This document shows, piece by piece, positions 35,047-43,875 of a DNA stretch of 64,000 nucleotides. Positions within the stretch are counted from its first letter, which is position 1. The number at the start of each line of letters is the position of its first letter. Source of the DNA: an uncultured Halobacteriovorax sp. (GTDB lineage: Bacteria > Bdellovibrionota > Bacteriovoracia > Bacteriovoracales > Bacteriovoracaceae); the NCBI GenBank assembly GCA_913061265.1, contig CAJXVS010000007.1, forward strand, positions 248,001 to 312,000, given 5' to 3'. The notes under the pieces were generated by a model. It was not told the origin of the DNA. It did not search any database and worked only from the letters and a program-made list of their open reading frames with translations. Position numbers and translations under genes: made by a program.

Positions 35047-36588
35047 GTGTTTTACTTTCTTCTCTTTTTCATAGCTTTTAACTTTTCAAGTTTTGCTGAA
35101 GATTCTTCTTCTAGGGCTTTAGATGTTCAAGAGTTGCGATCAAGATTGATTGAAGGTCCTGTGGCCATGGAAGATGTCATCAAGCTAGGTGAGATCTATG
35201 AAGATACAGGAGAGCTTAAGAAAGCGATTAAGATTTATCTTTATGGAATAAAAAAGCTTCACAGTAGTAGCTGGAAAGATATCAAGAAACTTGATGAGCT
35301 TGTGGAAATCTTGGTCGATTTAAAAGAGCCTAGTCAGGATGCGCTTCTTTTAGCTTTTAAAGTAGGCTCTCTTTATTACGATCTATATTTAGTCGATTCT
35401 TCCTCAGAAGGATTCTCCACTCGCATCTTAGATACTGCTTCAAAGTATTTTTTGATCTGTGACTTTTTTAAATTTCAGGAGCCTAGGACTAAATACTTCC
35501 TAGGAATGATCTATAAAGAATATGGGAATTATGAAAAAGCTTCTCTTAGTTTTTTAAAGTCCTTAAAGCTTTATTCAATGTCATCAAATAAAGATAAAGA
35601 TTTAGAGCAAAAATTTAACCTTCTTTTAGGAGAGAGTTTTTTAAACTTCGGTTATATGGATGAAGGCCTAGCGCTATTACGAGCCGCCTATTATCATAAA
35701 AGTGGAAACCGTTACTTACAGAGTTATGCCAAAGAATACCTTAATGAATTTAAAGGCTCTTCAGTAGGAGGAAGCGTAAGCTTCTCTGTCGGCAATGATA
35801 GTAATGTCCTTCTTGGAAATAGTATTGGTACAGAGACGGTCAAAGCTTCTGCCTTTACCTCTAAAGGAGCAAGTCTTTTTGTGTCTCATGCTCCTAGTTA
35901 CTCAAGCCTTTATAATTTTAGCTTGGGTTTCTCTGAAGAGCTCTATAGTGAAGCAACACTAAAAGATAATGATAGCCGGAACGTTAGCTTTACAACTTCA
36001 TGGGATTATCGAAAGTTTGATAAAATGATCCTATCAACACGCTATGTGTTCTTAAAGAATTACTCTCGCCCAAGAGTTGATGAAGAGTTTGAATCTGATT
36101 ATGACTTTCATGAGATTAGTCCGATGCTAAGAATATTTAAGAAAAGAAATCAAATGACCTTCTCATTACCAATCTCTAGATCAAGATATCAGACGGGAGC
36201 ACAGCTTGATAAATATGGTGTAAGCGGCGTCTATAGCTATCTCTCATTTTCAAATTATTGGAACCCGGAAGCTAGGCTAGAGATAAGTTCAGAAGAAGAA
36301 GGTGAAGGCTTTGAAAATTCTAAAGTGATTATCATAGGCCTTAGTAATAACTTGGAACTCTTTGAAGGTCTCTCTCTTACTATCGATCTATCTATTGAAA
36401 AGAAGAAGAATACTGATGTAAGCCTTGGCTATAGCGAAAGGATACTTGAATTAAGTGGATACTATAGTTTCGAGAGAGTAGAAGGCCTCTCAATTGAAGG
36501 GAGCCTCTCTAATGAATCAAACTCAAGCGATGAAGGAGTTAGCGACTCCCGAATGAAGACAAGTTTAGGCTTAAGCTACTTCTTGTAA
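35047..36588 (+). CDS. Exported TPR plus C-terminal outer-membrane beta-barrel protein
   Basis: 513 residues from a GTG placed just after an in-frame stop (35044), so this start is unavoidable. Signal peptide: FLLFFIAFNFSSFAED. Residues 45-235 form tetratricopeptide-like helix pairs (LGEIYEDTGELKKAIKIYLYGI, LGMIYKEYGNYEKASLSFLKSL). From about 238 the sequence switches to amphipathic strands beginning VGGSVSFSVGNDSNVLLG and ending LGLSYFL, as in outer-membrane barrels. TPR followed by barrel is the plan of Slam lipoprotein exporters and of polysaccharide secretins such as PgaA and BcsC. The barrel is about 275 residues, near the 14-strand Slam size. Confidence 0.7.
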   Translation: MFYFLLFFIAFNFSSFAEDSSSRALDVQELRSRLIEGPVAMEDVIKLGEIYEDTGELKKAIKIYLYGIKKLHSSSWKDIKKLDELVEILVDLKEPSQDALLLAFKVGSLYYDLYLVDSSSEGFSTRILDTASKYFLICDFFKFQEPRTKYFLGMIYKEYGNYEKASLSFLKSLKLYSMSSNKDKDLEQKFNLLLGESFLNFGYMDEGLALLRAAYYHKSGNRYLQSYAKEYLNEFKGSSVGGSVSFSVGNDSNVLLGNSIGTETVKASAFTSKGASLFVSHAPSYSSLYNFSLGFSEELYSEATLKDNDSRNVSFTTSWDYRKFDKMILSTRYVFLKNYSRPRVDEEFESDYDFHEISPMLRIFKKRNQMTFSLPISRSRYQTGAQLDKYGVSGVYSYLSFSNYWNPEARLEISSEEEGEGFENSKVIIIGLSNNLELFEGLSLTIDLSIEKKKNTDVSLGYSERILELSGYYSFERVEGLSIEGSLSNESNSSDEGVSDSRMKTSLGLSYFL

Positions 36589-36596
36589 TTGATGTC

Positions 36597-37310
36597 TTAA
36601 ACTCGAGAGTTTAAATCGAGACCTTTCTCATAAATTTTATTCATTAATTCTGGAGATAACTTTAAATACCAACAAATCTTTAAAACTTGATTAAGTAAAG
36701 CCTGTTTCCAAAGACCATTTCTTTCAAAACGAATTGAAGAAGTCATAGATATATAGGGGAGAAGGATCTTATTCTCACTTAAGGCGCTTAGGTTTGAGCT
36801 TAAAGCAGTATCTTCAAAGATATCAATATTAGGAAGTAGGTTAGGGTTCTTTTGACTGAGGCTTTTTTTAAAGAAAATACAATGATCTAAGTAAGCAACA
36901 GAGCGAATCTTGTAGCGAACTTCATTCGAGTACCAAGAGGTAAAGCTTAGGAGAAAGTTCGATTTATCAAAGGCATGAGTAAAGGCACCCCAGTCTTCTT
37001 TTATAGAACGACTAAGGAAATCCAGACCTTCTTTTTTTATTAGGCTTCTAGGATGATGAAAGAGAACTAAGTCTGACTGGCTCTTATTAAGTCCTAAGTT
37101 TAATCTTGAAGCTCTATTGGAGTTATCTAGCTCAAAGAAGGTGAACCCAGAATCTTTGATCAGCTTAAGGCTTCCATCTGTACTTCCACCATCTATAAAG
37201 AGGACTTCGGTATTTTCTAAAGTCTTGAAAACCTTGATTTGTTTCTCTAGGAAGCCCGTTGAGAAGTCATTATGAACTGGAATGATAATACTTAAACTAG
37301 GTGTACTCAT
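36597..37310 (-). CDS. Glycosyltransferase family 2 protein (TIGR04283-like)
   Basis: 237 residues. SIIIPVHNDFSTGFLEKQI opens the GT-A fold, FIDGGSTDGSL is the sugar-nucleotide loop, and the expected DxD is replaced by FHHPRS at the same place, as in the TIGR04283 (selenodomain-associated) branch of GT2. The IDIFEDTAL stretch (ED) supplies the catalytic base. Convergent with the TPR/barrel gene, eight bases apart. Substrate unknown. Confidence 0.75.
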   Translation of the reverse strand: MSTPSLSIIIPVHNDFSTGFLEKQIKVFKTLENTEVLFIDGGSTDGSLKLIKDSGFTFFELDNSNRASRLNLGLNKSQSDLVLFHHPRSLIKKEGLDFLSRSIKEDWGAFTHAFDKSNFLLSFTSWYSNEVRYKIRSVAYLDHCIFFKKSLSQKNPNLLPNIDIFEDTALSSNLSALSENKILLPYISMTSSIRFERNGLWKQALLNQVLKICWYLKLSPELMNKIYEKGLDLNSRV

Positions 37311-37439
37311 ATATTTAGGGGCCGTGTCTTAGACAAATCATTCCTAAGCAATGATATAATTTCTCAATTGCTATTACTTAAGAGATTATAAGATTTATTG
37401 AAAACCTTTCCAAGTGGATATCATCAGGAGCGACGCGGC

Positions 37440-38213
37440 ATGGCCTTTATCATTTCTTATTATCTTTTAGCTGTGATGCTCTTTATGACGGGTTGTTTTT
37501 TAATTAGTAGCAGGTTTAAGAATTTTGGTCTTGTAGATATCGCTTGGGGTTTAGGTTATATCTTAATTGTTCTCCTTAGCTTTAAGCTCAATAATCATCA
37601 ATCAGGGACAGAATACTTACTTGGGACTTGTATCTTTCTATGGGGAATAAGGCTTTCATCTTTCTTATTTATTAGAAACTTTAGCAAGCCTGAGGACTTT
37701 CGCTATAGTCAAATGAGAGAATCATGGGGGAAAACAGCAAATCTACAGGCATTTTTTAAGGTCTTCCTCTTACAGGGTCTACTCATTGTTATCATAAGCT
37801 CTCCAATTATTCTAAGGCTGAACTCTTCTCCTATTCAATTAGGTCTTTTTCAATTGATAGGATTTCTTCTTTGGGGTTTTGGGTTCTTTTGGGAGAGCTG
37901 GGCCGATAATGAAAAGATGCAGTTTAAAAAGAATCCAGAAAATATTGATAGGCCTTGTACCACTGGGCCATGGAGGTATAGTCAGTACGCCAATTACTTT
38001 GGAGAGATTACTCTTTGGTGGGGACTATATCTGATCTCTCTTCCCCATCAATACTTTTACCTAAGTCTCATCTCTCCAGTTCTTATCAGTTTTCTCATTC
38101 TAAAAGTGTCAGGTATTCCATTGCTTGAGAAGAAGAATAAGGAGAGGCCCTCTTATAGTGAATACAAAAAGAAAACAAATTTGATTTTCCCTGGGAGACC
38201 TAAGGAGCTCTAA
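37440..38213 (+). CDS. DUF1295 membrane protein (steroid 5-alpha-reductase-like)
   Basis: The ATG at 37440 is chosen because CAGGAG precedes it by nine bases; the frame is open from 37398. 257 residues with six to seven membrane segments. VDIAWGLGYI near the start and TTGPWRYSQYANYFGEITLWWGLYL near the end are the DUF1295/ICMT-like signatures; the latter holds the conserved NADPH/substrate motif. Family members reduce or methylate lipids, but no substrate is known for DUF1295. Confidence 0.8.
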   Translation: MAFIISYYLLAVMLFMTGCFLISSRFKNFGLVDIAWGLGYILIVLLSFKLNNHQSGTEYLLGTCIFLWGIRLSSFLFIRNFSKPEDFRYSQMRESWGKTANLQAFFKVFLLQGLLIVIISSPIILRLNSSPIQLGLFQLIGFLLWGFGFFWESWADNEKMQFKKNPENIDRPCTTGPWRYSQYANYFGEITLWWGLYLISLPHQYFYLSLISPVLISFLILKVSGIPLLEKKNKERPSYSEYKKKTNLIFPGRPKEL

Positions 38214-38331
38214 GTATAGCTAATCTTATTAGCTGCGCATATTCCTTAAGGTTCTGATGAGAATAGACCTCGGTAAATTAAAGAAAAAGGCTCTAAAGAC
38301 CGAATATTACTTAGGTAATAGGGAGTAAGCT

Positions 38332-39405
38332 GTGAAGGATAATGACTTTTTCTTGTTCAATTTAAACCATATGGAAAAGATTGAACTATTTGATAACTTA
38401 ATCTTTGGTAGAGATGAAGGCTCAGGCGTCTTCGTTGATGACGTCGAAGTTAGCGGGTCTCATTTTAAAGTTCAGATCATTGATTACGAGGTTTATGTAG
38501 TTGATCTCGGTTCTTCTAATAAAACATTTCTCAATGATGTAGCGCTTATTCCTGGGGAGAAGTTCAAGCTTAGTCCAAAAGATATTATCAGAATAGGTTC
38601 TGAAGAATTTTCTTATTCTAGCTCTATAGTGAGAAAGCTTAACCTTCCAGAAATGAGTAAGTCTCTAGAGCTGGCTAGGTTTGATCAGAAAAGTGATCCA
38701 ACTTTAAAGATTGAACGAATTGAAAATGAAGAAGTCTACGATGAAGGTGATGCCTTACCTAGTGATGGCCTGCCTAAGGTTGAGATACTAAGACCAAGAG
38801 GAAAAGCTGAAACGGGATTAAAGGCCCTTAGAAGTTCTAAGAAGTACATAGAAGAACTTGAAAATATGAACAAGGATATCTGTGAAAAGATTGAAGGTCT
38901 CAAAAAAATGAGGCGTAGGAAGATTGAAGTTGGTGCCAAGATGGACCAAATGAAAAAGATCCTAACAAACTCTGAATATCAAACTGCCAAAGATTTTGAA
39001 AACGAGCTTCGTATTCATAGAGGAACAGTTGAAGGCTTTAAGTTAAAGATAAAGCGAGAAGAAAAAGAAATCGAGCGGGCGAAAGAGGCTATTACTAAGG
39101 CAGAACAAGAGATCGCTCAAGCAAAATTCAATATCTCATCTCTAAATGGAGAATCTCAAACATCAAAAGATAGCTTTCAAAGCGTGAAAAGCGAATACGA
39201 AATCTTTCAAAATAAAAGTGTCTTTGAAAATGAGTTTGAGACTTTAAAAGAGACAATAAAGAAATATGAAAAATTAGAATTAGAATCTAAATTAGCGGAA
39301 GTTGAAAAAGAGATAAAACTAAAGACTTCTCAGTTAAAAGATATGCAAAATCAATACGGTGCGAAGCTCAACTCTGAAATAAAAAAGAAAGCTGCTTCTG
39401 AGTAA
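38332..39405 (+). CDS. FHA-domain protein with long coiled coil
   Basis: 357 residues from a GTG with GGGAG upstream. Residues 15-90 are a forkhead-associated domain: LIFGRDEGSGVFVDD (GR loop), VSGSHFKV (Ser/His of the phosphothreonine pocket) and YVVDLGSSNKTFLND (the N-x-T/S...G-x-N region). Residues 160-357 form a near-continuous coiled coil of Lys/Glu helices (HRGTVEGFKLKIKREEKEIE pattern). FHA domains bind phosphothreonine, so it should act with a Ser/Thr kinase not in the window. Its stop abuts the dtd start (TAAATG). Confidence 0.8.
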   Translation: MKDNDFFLFNLNHMEKIELFDNLIFGRDEGSGVFVDDVEVSGSHFKVQIIDYEVYVVDLGSSNKTFLNDVALIPGEKFKLSPKDIIRIGSEEFSYSSSIVRKLNLPEMSKSLELARFDQKSDPTLKIERIENEEVYDEGDALPSDGLPKVEILRPRGKAETGLKALRSSKKYIEELENMNKDICEKIEGLKKMRRRKIEVGAKMDQMKKILTNSEYQTAKDFENELRIHRGTVEGFKLKIKREEKEIERAKEAITKAEQEIAQAKFNISSLNGESQTSKDSFQSVKSEYEIFQNKSVFENEFETLKETIKKYEKLELESKLAEVEKEIKLKTSQLKDMQNQYGAKLNSEIKKKAASE

Positions 39406-39843
39406 ATGAAAGTAGTCCTTCAAAGATCTCTTCATTCAAAAGTCTTAGTTGATGAATCAATTGTTGGAGAAATTGACTCTGGGGTTGTTCTCTTTGTCTG
39501 CTGTGAAAAAGAAGATACCGAAGAGCTGATTCTAAAAGCCTCGGAAAAGATAAAAAAACTAAGAATCTTTACTGACCCTGAAACGGGGAAGATGAACCTT
39601 GATATAAATCAAGCTAAGGGAAGCTATTTAGTGGTAAGCCAGTTCACTTTATCTTGGGCAGGAACCAAAGGAAATAGACCTAGCTTTGATAACTCTATGG
39701 ATCCCGAACCGGCTGAAGCGCTCTTTAATAAATTTTGTGATTCTTTAGCTATGACTGCCAAGGTAAGTACTGGTCAGTTTGGAGCTAGCATGAAGGTTTG
39801 TATCGAGAACGATGGGCCTGTTACTTTTTCCTTTTCTTTTTAA
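39406..39843 (+). CDS. dtd: D-aminoacyl-tRNA deacylase
   Basis: 145 residues starting MKVVLQRSLHSKV. The cross-subunit motifs SQFTLSW (Ser-Gln-x-x-Thr) and ENDGPVTFSF (Gly-cisPro) of DTD are present, and GNRPSFDNSMDP lies between them. It removes D-amino acids (and glycine) from tRNA. It starts directly after the FHA gene and overlaps by 23 bases a convergent small exported gene at its end. Confidence 0.9.
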   Translation: MKVVLQRSLHSKVLVDESIVGEIDSGVVLFVCCEKEDTEELILKASEKIKKLRIFTDPETGKMNLDINQAKGSYLVVSQFTLSWAGTKGNRPSFDNSMDPEPAEALFNKFCDSLAMTAKVSTGQFGASMKVCIENDGPVTFSFSF

Positions 39844-40192
39844 CATACTTCTTAAGGCATGCGGATTTACAGTAGGGAAGGCTTTTATGTTTTGAAAACT
39901 TGATACCTTCTTTATTAGCCCTAATATCATTATAATCAAAATCACCCGGACCAATAATATCCCAAAACTCTTTAAGGTATCCAATGATAGAGGCTTCTAC
40001 GTTGGGGCATTTTACGGCAAGGTAACAAGACATAGTACAATGCATGCTCTTGTCGTTTGGAAGCTTCTCAATCTCTTTCTTAAAAGAAAAGGCGTAGTAG
40101 CTGGCGCAAAGCATCTTTTGCTCACTCGCTTGTGCCGAGAAACTTAACATAACTAAACTAGCTAAAATTAATGGAATATTCTTAAAGTTCAT
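39821..40192 (-). CDS. Small exported Cys-rich protein, unknown
   Basis: The frame is open to 40228; the ATG at 40192 (after GGAAG) begins a clear signal peptide (IPLILASLVMLSFSAQAS) and is used here, giving 123 residues. Six Cys (LCASYY, HCTMSC, KCPN, YCKSAC) suggest disulphide pairs. It starts inside the end of the YiiX-like gene, so the two are coupled. No family recognised. Confidence 0.55.
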   Translation of the reverse strand: MNFKNIPLILASLVMLSFSAQASEQKMLCASYYAFSFKKEIEKLPNDKSMHCTMSCYLAVKCPNVEASIIGYLKEFWDIIGPGDFDYNDIRANKEGIKFSKHKSLPYCKSACLKKYVKKKRKK

Positions 40193-41786
40193 TTTCTTCC
40201 AAGTGGTTAGTTGGTTGATTATAATCAAAAGACTTATAGTAAGACCAACAGCTGCTCTTAAATCTTATACCGCCTCTGCGGTTAGAGCGATACTTTTCTC
40301 TCTTACATTTTCTAAACTTCTTCTCAAATCCTTGAGCTGAATTCTTTTTCTTACGAAATCCTACAAGGCTTGAAAATTTTTGCTCACTTTCAAAGGCATA
40401 GCCTGATTCTGATCCCTCAAGATATGCGACTAGTTCTATTGGAGAATTGTTAAAGTAGACAAGGCTAGCGATATTATCTGGTTGAAGAGTGTGTCTTCCA
40501 ATAACCTTAGTCGTAGGCCAGTTCACAGGGCCATAAGAAAGAGAGATAATTTCAGTACAAGTAATAGTATTAGCAGTCATAGCATCGAAGCTATAATCAT
40601 ACTTCTTTCCAATTTGGCCAAAGAGCCCTTGAAAGACGCGGGTGTATTCTAGCTCATTATAGTGAGCCACTTGCTTATGTCTTATGACGGCTACAGCATC
40701 TAGATTAAGCCAATTCTCTAACTTATCCCAAACAAGTCCCCATCTTCTTACTTCATAGATTGAATAACCTTCTTTAATCTTTTCTTGAAAAGGAAGAATC
40801 ACTGGATGATTCCACATTCCAATTTCTCTTAGCTGCTCTTCGTTTCCTAGCCATACAGCGATATGTCCCCAATGACCTGGAATGGTATAATCAGTTAATT
40901 TAAAGGCTTTCTTTTCAAGAAGGAGATCAAGGGGCTTGAGTTTCTTTAGCAGCTCGCCTTGTGCCTTTGAGTTCTTATAAAGTCTTCCTTCTCTCCATTC
41001 AACAGGACCTACTAAAGCGCCAAATCCTGCCGATAGACCACTTGTTAGAGTGCCAGTCGTATTGGCAAACCCATCAGAGAAAGAGATGCCAAAAGATTTA
41101 AATTTATAGAATTCTTTAATAGATTCTTCTAAGTCTACTTTCTTATAAAAGTTTGTTGATTGTAGTTGAGATCTTAGAGAGAAATTCTTATTTAAATGAA
41201 TATTGAGAATAAAGCTTTCTGTAAACTTAGCTAGGGCCTTAACTCTCTCTTTGTTTAAGATCTTCTTAGTAATGCTTTCAATATTCTTAATTTGTGAATC
41301 TTGATCAAGAGACTGATCCTTTAAGACTCTTCTTAAAGAAGTGCTTTTATAGAATAGGTCATAGGTTTGCTTATAGTTTTGTAGAAGATTGATAGAGCTG
41401 ATGAGCCAAGCCATTTCTTTATTACTTCCCTTGAAATCTTGAGAAGGAGTGAAGACGGCAAGCTTTTTGTGAAGCCTTTCAGCAAGAGTTAAGTAAGCTC
41501 CTGCTGAGAGCTTTAAGATACTTAACTGGTAACCATTTAATGGCTTATCACTCTGAAGCTCATTTAAGAGTTGATGAGCATAATTACTATTGAAGTTATG
41601 AATCTTGTTGAACCTACTATTAAGACTAATTTTCTTATTAGAGTTAGCTGAAATATTCTCATCAAGAAGGCTTTCAATCTTTTCTTCAAAATAGATCAAG
41701 TCTTTAATGGTTACTTCTTCGGCAAAGACCTGGAAGGAGAATAGGGTGGCCAAGGCCAAGAGGGTCGGTTTTATAAGGTTTTTCAT
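40182..41786 (-). CDS. Exported YiiX/YebB-like permuted NlpC/P60 hydrolase
   Basis: 534 residues with a signal peptide (LALATLFSFQVFAEE). The C-terminal third holds the circularly permuted papain-like domain: TIPGHWGHIAVWLGN (catalytic His) followed later by GKKYDYSFDAMTANTITCTEIISLSYG (Cys in ITCTE). YiiX-type proteins carry this PF05708 domain and act on amide or lipid ester bonds. The N-terminal 260 residues are helical with unknown function. Paired with the small Cys-rich gene. Confidence 0.75.
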   Translation of the reverse strand: MKNLIKPTLLALATLFSFQVFAEEVTIKDLIYFEEKIESLLDENISANSNKKISLNSRFNKIHNFNSNYAHQLLNELQSDKPLNGYQLSILKLSAGAYLTLAERLHKKLAVFTPSQDFKGSNKEMAWLISSINLLQNYKQTYDLFYKSTSLRRVLKDQSLDQDSQIKNIESITKKILNKERVKALAKFTESFILNIHLNKNFSLRSQLQSTNFYKKVDLEESIKEFYKFKSFGISFSDGFANTTGTLTSGLSAGFGALVGPVEWREGRLYKNSKAQGELLKKLKPLDLLLEKKAFKLTDYTIPGHWGHIAVWLGNEEQLREIGMWNHPVILPFQEKIKEGYSIYEVRRWGLVWDKLENWLNLDAVAVIRHKQVAHYNELEYTRVFQGLFGQIGKKYDYSFDAMTANTITCTEIISLSYGPVNWPTTKVIGRHTLQPDNIASLVYFNNSPIELVAYLEGSESGYAFESEQKFSSLVGFRKKKNSAQGFEKKFRKCKREKYRSNRRGGIRFKSSCWSYYKSFDYNQPTNHLEENEL

Positions 41787-41869
41787 AGGCTTATGGTACC
41801 TTCCAACTTTATGCTAAACAACGCACTGTGTAAGATATTCAATAGACATAATCTAGTAAAAACAGCAAC

Positions 41870-42205
41870 CTATGCCCAAGAAGGAGTAAGGTCTTTGTTA
41901 TTTCGGAGGTTCCAGTGCTCGAGGATCTCATCTAGTAGGCCTTCGTCGAGAAGGATGATCTCAAGGTCTTCCATTTGCTCATCGTCCCCAACAGGAAGTT
42001 GTACTCCAGGGATGAAGTGAAGGCAGCTTTCATTGTTTGCTTCACTGGTTATTTCAAGAGAATAGAAGGCCATCTCCCCTGATTCGAGCAGCTCTCGGTC
42101 TTCATCAGTTAAGATACACCAACGCTCAATAGGGCAATGCAATGGATCTGTTTCCAAAGTAATGGTGAATTCATAATCTTTATAATCTAACTTGAATGCG
42201 CTCAT
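41870..42205 (-). CDS. Acidic cytosolic protein, unknown function
   Basis: The frame opens at 42268 but MSAFKLDYKDYEF at 42205 is the likely start, as the upstream part overlaps the divergent rarD start. 111 residues, very acidic, with beta-like N-terminal half (DYEFTITLETDPLHCPIERW) and a Glu/Asp-rich tail. No recognised family. A second ORF sharing bases with rarD upstream makes the exact start uncertain. Confidence 0.5.
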   Translation of the reverse strand: MSAFKLDYKDYEFTITLETDPLHCPIERWCILTDEDRELLESGEMAFYSLEITSEANNESCLHFIPGVQLPVGDDEQMEDLEIILLDEGLLDEILEHWNLRNNKDLTPSWA

Positions 42206-42255
42206 ATAATTCTCTAAGGTGGTTTTAGCATAAATATTCTGGCGGTAATAGAAGT

Positions 42256-43146
42256 ATGTATAATTCACCCTTGGTCAAAAGTTTCCTGCCTGCAGCTACT
42301 GGTATAATGGCCTTCGTCATTTGGGGGTTGGCCCCCATCTACTGGAAACAGATCTCTCAGATCTCTCCTTTAGAGCTCTTAGGTCATAGGATTCTTTGGG
42401 GTTGCCTCTGCCTCTTTTCATTGATGATGTTAAAAGAAGGTAAGTCAGTCTTTGTTGAGCTTAAAGAAAAGGGAAGCCGGGTCCTTTTTCTCTCTAGTGC
42501 TTTGATCTTCGCCAACTGGTACCTCTTTGTTTGGGCGGTAAACAACGATCATATATTAGACGCTAGCCTTGGTTATTATTTAACCCCTCTTATTAATGTC
42601 CTCTCTGGTTACTTCCTCTTAAAGGAATCTATGGGACCAGGTAAAATCATTGCCGTTATCCTGGCCTTTGTGGGGGTAGGATTTTTATTTATCTCAAACT
42701 CTGGAAGTCCGTGGATCTCCCTTCTTCTCTCGGGAACGTTTTCTCTTTATGGTTTCCTAAAGAAGAAGTCTAACCTATCCGCCGAGTCGGCCCTTCTCTT
42801 TGAGATGTTGGTCTGGACTCTTCCTGTTCTGTGCTACTTTGTTTACTTAGGAACTAATAATCAATTGGCCTTTTTGCAGCTAAGCCCCAGTACAAGCTTC
42901 TATGTCTTTTGCGCTGGAGTAGTCACAATTACTCCTCTATGGCTTTTTAATACTGCAGTTAAGAAGTTAGACCTTGGAACAGTAGGCTTTTTACAGTTTC
43001 TAGCTCCTAGTTTACAATTAGTGGTAGGTGTCTTTTTGTTTAAAGAATCGTTTGAAATAGAAAGGCTTATTTCATTTGGATTGATTTGGATTGGCATAAT
43101 CGTTTATTCAATTGAAAGTTACTCACTTAGAAAAAAGGCAATATGA
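42256..43146 (+). CDS. rarD: RarD-like EamA/DMT family transporter
   Basis: 296 residues with ten membrane segments in two EamA halves. GIMAFVIWGLAPIYWKQI and ELLGHRILWGCLCLF at the start, and LDASLGYYLTPLINVLSGYFLLKE, are the RarD signature (YYLTPLinVLlG). The substrate is unknown; RarD was named for chloramphenicol sensitivity, but RarD-like proteins probably export amino-acid-like metabolites. It overlaps the NadD-like gene by four bases. Confidence 0.85.
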   Translation: MYNSPLVKSFLPAATGIMAFVIWGLAPIYWKQISQISPLELLGHRILWGCLCLFSLMMLKEGKSVFVELKEKGSRVLFLSSALIFANWYLFVWAVNNDHILDASLGYYLTPLINVLSGYFLLKESMGPGKIIAVILAFVGVGFLFISNSGSPWISLLLSGTFSLYGFLKKKSNLSAESALLFEMLVWTLPVLCYFVYLGTNNQLAFLQLSPSTSFYVFCAGVVTITPLWLFNTAVKKLDLGTVGFLQFLAPSLQLVVGVFLFKESFEIERLISFGLIWIGIIVYSIESYSLRKKAI

Positions 43147-43790
43147 ACCCAAGGTTTTTTAAAGACGATATTAACTTGGCTGACATCAATCTTTCTTCAA
43201 TCGAAGAAGAGAGTCTCTTTTGCCGTCAGTTAGGGGAGCGTTTCTCGCTCTTTAAATCTATTCCAGAAAAAGCACCTACTTGGCTCTTAAAAAAAGAGCT
43301 TGGAGATCATGTGGTCTTCTACCCCGGTACCTTCAATCCCTGGCACTTAGGTCACCGCGCCTGTTTAGAGCTATGCCCAGTGAAGAGTATCGTCGTTGTT
43401 CCAGATTTTAATCCTTGGAAGACTGATCAGGAAAGAGTGGGTCCATGGCAAAAATTAAAAGATCTTTGTGAGACTTTAGATCAGACTGACTATAGCATCT
43501 ATCCTGGTTTCTTAAGCTTAGAAAAAGGAAATCCTACTGTTGATTGGTTTCCAAAACTAACCTGCAAGAAGAAGAGCCTTCTCATAGGGGATGATAGCTT
43601 CTTAAATCTTCATAAGTGGAAAGATGTTGATGAGCTTGTTAAGCATATAACAACTCTTTTTGTGGTTCCTCGCGGGGAGAGCGAAGTCGAACTAGAAGCT
43701 CAAGTCTTGAGGTTCCCTGAGCTACATATTGTTTTCCTGGGTAATCATGAGTTCGAGGAAATATCTTCTAGCGAGCTTCGGGGCAAATAA
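43143..43790 (+). CDS. NadD/NMN adenylyltransferase-like protein with N-terminal extension
   Basis: 215 residues. The nucleotidylyltransferase motif FYPGTFNPWHLGHR lies at residues 59-72, and ISSSELRG near the end is the closing motif (ISST..R). In NadD this motif is within the first 20 residues, so about 55 residues precede it here (a weakly predicted acidic helix region). It may be nicotinate-mononucleotide adenylyltransferase or a related cytidylyl/adenylyl enzyme; the shift suggests a subfamily. Coupled to rarD. Confidence 0.65.
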   Translation: MNPRFFKDDINLADINLSSIEEESLFCRQLGERFSLFKSIPEKAPTWLLKKELGDHVVFYPGTFNPWHLGHRACLELCPVKSIVVVPDFNPWKTDQERVGPWQKLKDLCETLDQTDYSIYPGFLSLEKGNPTVDWFPKLTCKKKSLLIGDDSFLNLHKWKDVDELVKHITTLFVVPRGESEVELEAQVLRFPELHIVFLGNHEFEEISSSELRGK

Positions 43791-43792
43791 AA

Positions 43793-43812
43793 AAGGCTCC
43801 TTTCGGAGCCTT
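43793..43812. terminator. Bidirectional terminator between the NadD-like gene and rpsD
   Basis: Perfect 8-bp stem AAGGCTCC / GGAGCCTT with a TTTC loop. A six-T run follows it on the minus strand, making it a strong rpsD terminator; on the plus strand the T tract is short. Confidence 0.85.
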
Positions 43813-43851
43813 CTCATTAAATAGAAATTTTTTGGTGCAAATAGAACCGAT

Positions 43852-43869
43852 ATATTGCGATAGCAATAT
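43852..43869. repeat. Short perfect inverted repeat downstream of rpsD
   Basis: ATATTGC / GCAATAT with a GATA loop, seven bases after the rpsD stop. Too AT-rich for a clear terminator; might protect the rpsD mRNA 3' end. Confidence 0.3.
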
Positions 43870-43875
43870 GAGGTG

